Shown here piece after piece: positions 60,053 to 64,000 of a DNA stretch of 64,000 bases. This stretch comes from JAOAPY01 sp041492185. Lineage in GTDB: Bacteria; Acidobacteriota; Blastocatellia; Pyrinomonadales; Pyrinomonadaceae. Below the pieces are notes generated by a model. That model was not told the DNA's origin and searched no databases. It saw only the letters and a program-made list of their open reading frames with translations. Where the stretch lies: NCBI GenBank assembly GCA_041492185.1, contig JBGPWL010000002.1, positions 1 through 64,000 of the forward strand, given 5' to 3'. Numbering within the stretch: position 1 is the stretch's first letter; every line of letters begins with the position of its first letter. The position numbers and the translations under genes are program-made.

Positions 60053-60601
60053 ATGAGCACAAAGGTTGAAGCAACGATTGAAGACCTCTACAGGGTGCCG
60101 GACAACGGCAAGGCTGAAATTGTGAATGGAGAGATTGTCCTCATGCCCCCAACTGGAGACATACCATCGCGCGCCGGATCTTCTATTCTCATCAGCCTGC
60201 GGCTGTATGAAGGCAAAACTCCTGGTCGGGCTTATCCCGACAATGTGGGCTTCCGAGTGCGCCTGCCGAATCGCGGCTCGTTCAGTCCGGACGCGGCTTG
60301 GCATATTGGTCCGCCGACTGGAATGAAGTTTCTCGAGGGCGCGCCTGTTTTCGCGGTGGAGGTTAGAAGTGAGCACGATTACGGACCCAGCGCGGAACGC
60401 TCGATGGCTGCGAAGCGCGCGGATTATTTTACTGCCGGAACGCTCGTGGTTTGGGACGTCGATCTCCTAAGCCCTGACGTCGTCAAGTCTTACAGTGCTA
60501 ACAGCCCCGAAACACCGAACACATTCCGCCGTGGCGAAATCGCGAATGCCGAACCCGCTGTCCCCGGCTGGAGACTACCCGTAGAAGAATTGTTCGCATA
60601 A
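60053..60601 (+). CDS. Uma2 family protein (second copy)
   Basis: A 182-residue Uma2/DUF820 protein with a PD-(D/E)XK-like fold. Key segments are TIEDLYRVPDNGKAEIVNGEIVLM, GSFSPDAAWHI with the core Asp, and FAVEVRSEHDYG with Glu. Only loosely similar to the one at 21942-22553. The ATG has GAGGGG at good spacing. It stands alone between selB and the VWFA gene, transcribed in the opposite direction to both. Function unknown. Confidence 0.83.
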   Translation: MSTKVEATIEDLYRVPDNGKAEIVNGEIVLMPPTGDIPSRAGSSILISLRLYEGKTPGRAYPDNVGFRVRLPNRGSFSPDAAWHIGPPTGMKFLEGAPVFAVEVRSEHDYGPSAERSMAAKRADYFTAGTLVVWDVDLLSPDVVKSYSANSPETPNTFRRGEIANAEPAVPGWRLPVEELFA

Positions 60602-60636
60602 GCAAAGATCCAGATCCAAAAGTCAGGAATCGGCAC

Positions 60637-62865
60637 CTACTTCACTATTTCAAAATCGATCCACTGCGTCGCAATCCGATGCTTCTCGTCTGCCAGCAGA
60701 TCCGTAACGACAACTTGCAAAACATACTCGCCGAGAGCCATGTCGGCGCCTAATTGGATCGCGCCGTTGGCCGCGAGGCGCTTCAAGTCAGGAGCATTAT
60801 TCAGAACGAACGGTTGTTGTTTCCCCGTGAAGACGTTCTGTCCACCGCGAAAGAGCCGCACCTGGACCTGCAGTTGCGGTTGGGCGGTACTTTTATCGAC
60901 GCGCGCGTTATAGATTACGACCCCGTATTGCATTATCTGGCCGCGGTTGAACTGCCGCACGGCGGCGTTGTTCGTTGCGCTCATCGTCTCGTCGCGTCCG
61001 GTGTTCTGACCGGCAGGCGCCTGGCTTCCCGCGCTCGATGCATTTTCAGACTGTTGCTTTTTCAACGCCGCGGGTTCTACTGCCGTGAGGATGACGCCTG
61101 AAACAGTGAGCCGGTTCTTCTTAATGTCCGGAACGTCGACAAACTGACTGGCCGAACCGATGCGTTCCGACGCCTGGTCTCGCACCGCGATGCGGAGTTG
61201 GTAAGCGCCTGCCTTCTTGATCGGAACCGTCACAAAGTAGACAAGCCCTTCCTTCAGAACCTGCTTGTAGCGGTCGGCGCGCACGGTGAGCGTGGCCTGG
61301 CCGGTGATCTGCTCAATCGGAGTGCCATTGTCGCCAAACGTAATCGCGAGAAAATCTATCTTCGCCTTGTGCGATCCGTCTGACTCGTCAGTGAACGTGA
61401 GATCGCCGGCGTTAATGTGCAGCAGCGAACGCATGAATGAACCGAGCTTGAGGTCGTTTGCAAAGAGCGAAGTCAGACGCAGGTGCACGCCCGCGGACCC
61501 GAACGGCGAGATCAGGGCGTCTATCATCCGTCGCTGCGGTGTACGCGCAGCGAGATTCACCTCTTCATCAGAGACTCCAAAAAAGCCGTTGCGCATGCGC
61601 ACGTTATACTTGCCCGTTCGCGTCACTTTTAGTTTGAGATGATGAAACGTGCGACGCCCCGTCTTTGGATCAAAAGTGGATTCGTCGGGCCGATAGCCAA
61701 TCAGGTAATAGCTCTTTTGATCTTCCAGTATGCGCTTGATGCCACCGCTCAGATCGTTGGTGTTGCGAATGGCTATGCCGCCCGTCTCTCTGGCCAGATA
61801 GTCAAGACCCGCTTGCGAATCGAAGGCGGTGGTGCGACGACTCGACAGTTGTTGCTCGACCTGTTCGGGTGTCATGCCACCAGTATTGTCGGCGGCGGTC
61901 AATCCCATCGTCTGCAACCCGGTCGCGTTCATCGTGTAGATCACAACGGACGCGCGACTGGCCTGATCGATTAAACGCTGCAAGGCAAGCAAGGCCCGGT
62001 AGCTGCGCGAGGGATCGTCGCGGTTGTAGATCCTGAAGCCATCCGAGATCAGAAGAATCGACTTGCGCCCCGGCAATTCGCGCAGACCCTTGACGACGTA
62101 ATTAATTGCCCCCAGCGTGCCGACGGCAAATACATCCTCGCGAAACTGATTGAGGTCTTCGTTCGCCGCATCCATCTCGGGACCGCCACGGCCGGGCGTC
62201 GGCGGTTCCATCGCCGCGAAGGCGCCGATGTTGCCGCGGCCCGAGGCGTACCATCGTACGCGCTCGATCGCGGCATAGAGCATTCGTTTGTCCGAAGTGA
62301 ACTGTTGCAGCGCGCCGATGCCGCCGCCAGTGCGAATGATCGCGACCAGATCACCCGGCTGCATCTGTTCATCGACAAACTTTTTTAAGGCCTGCCGCAC
62401 GAAGTGAGTGCTTTCAAAGGATAATCCCAGATCGTCGACGACGATCGCGATGGTACGACGAATCTCCTCAGGCTTTAGCGTGACTGGCGGAGCGGGCGGC
62501 GCGTTTTTATCTACGGCCGGTGCGGGTTTGCGCGCTGGAGACGCGGGGGCAGAGTCAACGACGATATAGGAAAAGTGCGTGATCTTTTGTTTCCGGTTGT
62601 CTTCGGAGATTTCGACGTCTTCGGGACGCAGATCCGTCACCAGCTTTCCGTTCTTGTCGGTGATCACCGCATCAACCTGAACAAGATTGGTATTGATGCG
62701 CACGACGTCTTCGTCGCCGGCGGGTGCTGGTTTCCCCGGTGTCGCAGCGGGTTGTTGCGGCGTTGCTGTCGGCTTTGGTGACGGCGAGGCGCTGGGCTGT
62801 TGCGCGCGAATCGAGAAGGAGAATTGCAAGACGAGCAACAGCGCCAGTAACAATTGTTTTTTCAT
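60637..62865 (-). CDS. Secreted VWFA-related protein (acidobacterial type)
   Basis: A 742-residue exported protein. After the signal peptide (LLLALLLVLQFSFSIRAQ) and a Pro/Ala-rich linker comes a domain opening NTNLVQVDAVITDKNGKLVTDL, then a von Willebrand A-like domain in which IAIVVDDLGLSFES resembles a MIDAS loop. In my recollection this build is a named group of VWFA-related proteins expanded in Acidobacteria. Role unknown, probably protein binding at the cell surface. It supports the taxonomic reading of the window. A second beta-sandwich region fills the C-terminal half. Confidence 0.87.
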   Translation of the reverse strand: MKKQLLLALLLVLQFSFSIRAQQPSASPSPKPTATPQQPAATPGKPAPAGDEDVVRINTNLVQVDAVITDKNGKLVTDLRPEDVEISEDNRKQKITHFSYIVVDSAPASPARKPAPAVDKNAPPAPPVTLKPEEIRRTIAIVVDDLGLSFESTHFVRQALKKFVDEQMQPGDLVAIIRTGGGIGALQQFTSDKRMLYAAIERVRWYASGRGNIGAFAAMEPPTPGRGGPEMDAANEDLNQFREDVFAVGTLGAINYVVKGLRELPGRKSILLISDGFRIYNRDDPSRSYRALLALQRLIDQASRASVVIYTMNATGLQTMGLTAADNTGGMTPEQVEQQLSSRRTTAFDSQAGLDYLARETGGIAIRNTNDLSGGIKRILEDQKSYYLIGYRPDESTFDPKTGRRTFHHLKLKVTRTGKYNVRMRNGFFGVSDEEVNLAARTPQRRMIDALISPFGSAGVHLRLTSLFANDLKLGSFMRSLLHINAGDLTFTDESDGSHKAKIDFLAITFGDNGTPIEQITGQATLTVRADRYKQVLKEGLVYFVTVPIKKAGAYQLRIAVRDQASERIGSASQFVDVPDIKKNRLTVSGVILTAVEPAALKKQQSENASSAGSQAPAGQNTGRDETMSATNNAAVRQFNRGQIMQYGVVIYNARVDKSTAQPQLQVQVRLFRGGQNVFTGKQQPFVLNNAPDLKRLAANGAIQLGADMALGEYVLQVVVTDLLADEKHRIATQWIDFEIVK

Positions 62866-62882
62866 TTCAAAATCTCCGATTG

Positions 62883-64000
62883 CTACGACCGCTCCCTATC
62901 CTTGGCGAGGACACGCTCGTAGAACTCGATGTATTGAGGAATCACCAGGTCAGTTCGGTAACGCGAGATTGCCGATTCACGTGCGCGCCGACCCATGTCG
63001 CCGCGAAACTGTTCGTCCGCCAATAGACGCGCGGCGTCGTCAGCCATCTTTTCGACGTCTCCGACGGCGCTCAGGAATCCCGTCTCGCCGTCGTCAACAA
63101 CTTCAGGAACACCACCGACGCGTGAAGCAACCACCGGCACCTCGCAAGCCATTGCCTCCAGCGCTGCCAAGCCAAACGATTCCTGTTCCGACGGCAATAG
63201 TAAGACGTCTGAAGCGGACAAGTAGTCAACAATCTTCGGCTGCTTACCGACAAAGACGCAGGCGTCGGCGACGCCCAAACAACGCGCGCGATGCTCGCAA
63301 TTTACGCGCTCGCTGCCGTCGCCAACCATCACGAGCCGTGCCTTGATATTCTTTTTCAACACGCGCGCAAGTATCTCGACGCAGTCGACTGGCCGCTTCA
63401 CGGGACGAAAGTTGGAAACGTGTACCAGTAACGGCTCGTTCTCCGGCGCCAGCGTGCGGCGCAACGACTCGACCGGATGTCTTTGATATTCCGTCGGGCA
63501 AACGAAGTTCGGGATAACCGTGATGTCGTCAAACTGAAAACTTTCTTTTGTCGCAGCTTTCAAGTAATGCGAGATCGCCGTGACGCCGTCTGATTGCACA
63601 ATGCCGTAGCGCGTGATCGGCAGATACGATCGATCCGCGCCCACCAGCGTGATGTCCGTGCCGTGCAGCGTTGTGATCACGGGCAAGCGGCGATGCGGCT
63701 TGAGTGACTCGCGCGCCAGGATCGCGCTGATCGAATGCGGAATCGCGTAATGCACGTGCAGCAGATCGAGATTCTCCTGCTCCGCCACCGTCGACATCTT
63801 TGTCGCCAACGCCAGCGTGTAAGGTTGATGCTCGAACAACGGATACGACATCATCTCGACTTCGTGAAAGCGCACGCGCTCGCTCAGTTCGGTCAGACGC
63901 GTGGGCAAAGCCGAAGCGATGAAGTGGACCGTGTGGCCGCGCGCCGCCAACTCCTTTCCCAACTCAGAGCCGACAATCCCGCTGCCGCCGTAGGTTGGAT
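62883..64000 (-). CDS. bshA: BshA-like N-acetyl-alpha-D-glucosaminyl-L-malate synthase (start beyond the window)
   Basis: A GT4 glycosyltransferase that joins UDP-GlcNAc to malate, the first step of bacillithiol synthesis. About 372 residues are visible; the first residues lie past base 64000. The visible start (PTYGGSGIVGSELGKELA) is the standard BshA glycine loop. HVHYAIPHSISA, GTDITLVGADRSY, VSNFRPVKRP and LPSEQESFGLAALEAMACEVPVVAS with its Glu are further marks of this subgroup rather than generic GT4 enzymes. Bacillithiol would be a thiol buffer for this cell. The bshB and bshC genes are not in view. Confidence 0.88.
   Translation of the reverse strand, partial: PTYGGSGIVGSELGKELAARGHTVHFIASALPTRLTELSERVRFHEVEMMSYPLFEHQPYTLALATKMSTVAEQENLDLLHVHYAIPHSISAILARESLKPHRRLPVITTLHGTDITLVGADRSYLPITRYGIVQSDGVTAISHYLKAATKESFQFDDITVIPNFVCPTEYQRHPVESLRRTLAPENEPLLVHVSNFRPVKRPVDCVEILARVLKKNIKARLVMVGDGSERVNCEHRARCLGVADACVFVGKQPKIVDYLSASDVLLLPSEQESFGLAALEAMACEVPVVASRVGGVPEVVDDGETGFLSAVGDVEKMADDAARLLADEQFRGDMGRRARESAISRYRTDLVIPQYIEFYERVLAKDRERS

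Noticed and set aside
1..64000. CRISPR array, tRNA, rRNA or integrase-linked attachment site
   Set aside because: I saw no regularly spaced direct repeats, no convincing tRNA-like T-loop and acceptor pairing, no rRNA sequence and no integrase gene. tRNA-Sec was looked for near selB and not found. A covariance-model search would be more sensitive than reading by eye.

Overview
The window looks like a chromosome segment of an Acidobacteriota bacterium, probably Blastocatellia-like. The best pointers are a secreted VWFA-related protein of the acidobacterial type (60637-62865), a BshA-like bacillithiol glycosyltransferase (62883-64000), many secreted peptidases and hydrolases with signal peptides, and numerous palindromic intergenic repeats. 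All assignments come from reading the sequence and from memory of protein families; no database search was run.

Layout. 1-10.5 kb: the end of an MFS transporter, then a giant cyclic beta-glucan synthase (ndvB type, 2959 aa). 10.5-14.4 kb is a decayed accessory zone: a SIR2-domain protein, a scrambled fragment of a second ndvB 3' end, a broken pentapeptide-repeat gene, a PIN toxin with its antitoxin, and a higA antitoxin behind a degenerate higB. 14.4-20.4 kb: metallo-hydrolase, serine hydrolase, OmpA-like protein, methyltransferase, FMN reductase. 20.7-25.4 kb is a tight minus-strand operon: MOSC protein, FdhF/YdeP-type molybdoenzyme, Uma2 protein, free-Met-R-sulfoxide reductase, pirin. 25.5-32.9 kb: M14 peptidase, hypothetical genes, a DUF433/DUF5615 toxin-antitoxin pair, and a redoxin split by an in-frame TGA. 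33-39 kb: a 2035-aa polytopic membrane protein. 39.3-47.9 kb: benzoate-CoA-ligase-like enzyme, hotdog thioesterase, MazEF, HAD hydrolase, HemB, amidohydrolase, HXXEE membrane protein, radical SAM/SPASM protein. 48.3-53.9 kb: GT39-type glycosyltransferase, DUF2156 protein, S9 peptidase. 54.1-56.7 kb: a restriction-modification island (Vsr, C5 methylase, HNH nuclease). 57-64 kb: small membrane proteins, SelB, a second Uma2 protein, the VWFA protein and BshA.

How parts may work together. The most notable link is between the redoxin at 31322-32473 and selB at 58002-59939. The redoxin has UGA exactly where a thioredoxin-fold protein carries its nucleophilic cysteine, and a hairpin with a GG-starting apical loop lies 21 nt after the UGA. 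SelB is the elongation factor that reads such UGA codons as selenocysteine. Other points for follow-up are a second ORF with its own Shine-Dalgarno nested out of frame inside the C5 methylase gene, palindromic elements read through in frame inside a large membrane-protein gene, and 3'-end gene remnants beside the SIR2 gene and beside the restriction-modification island.
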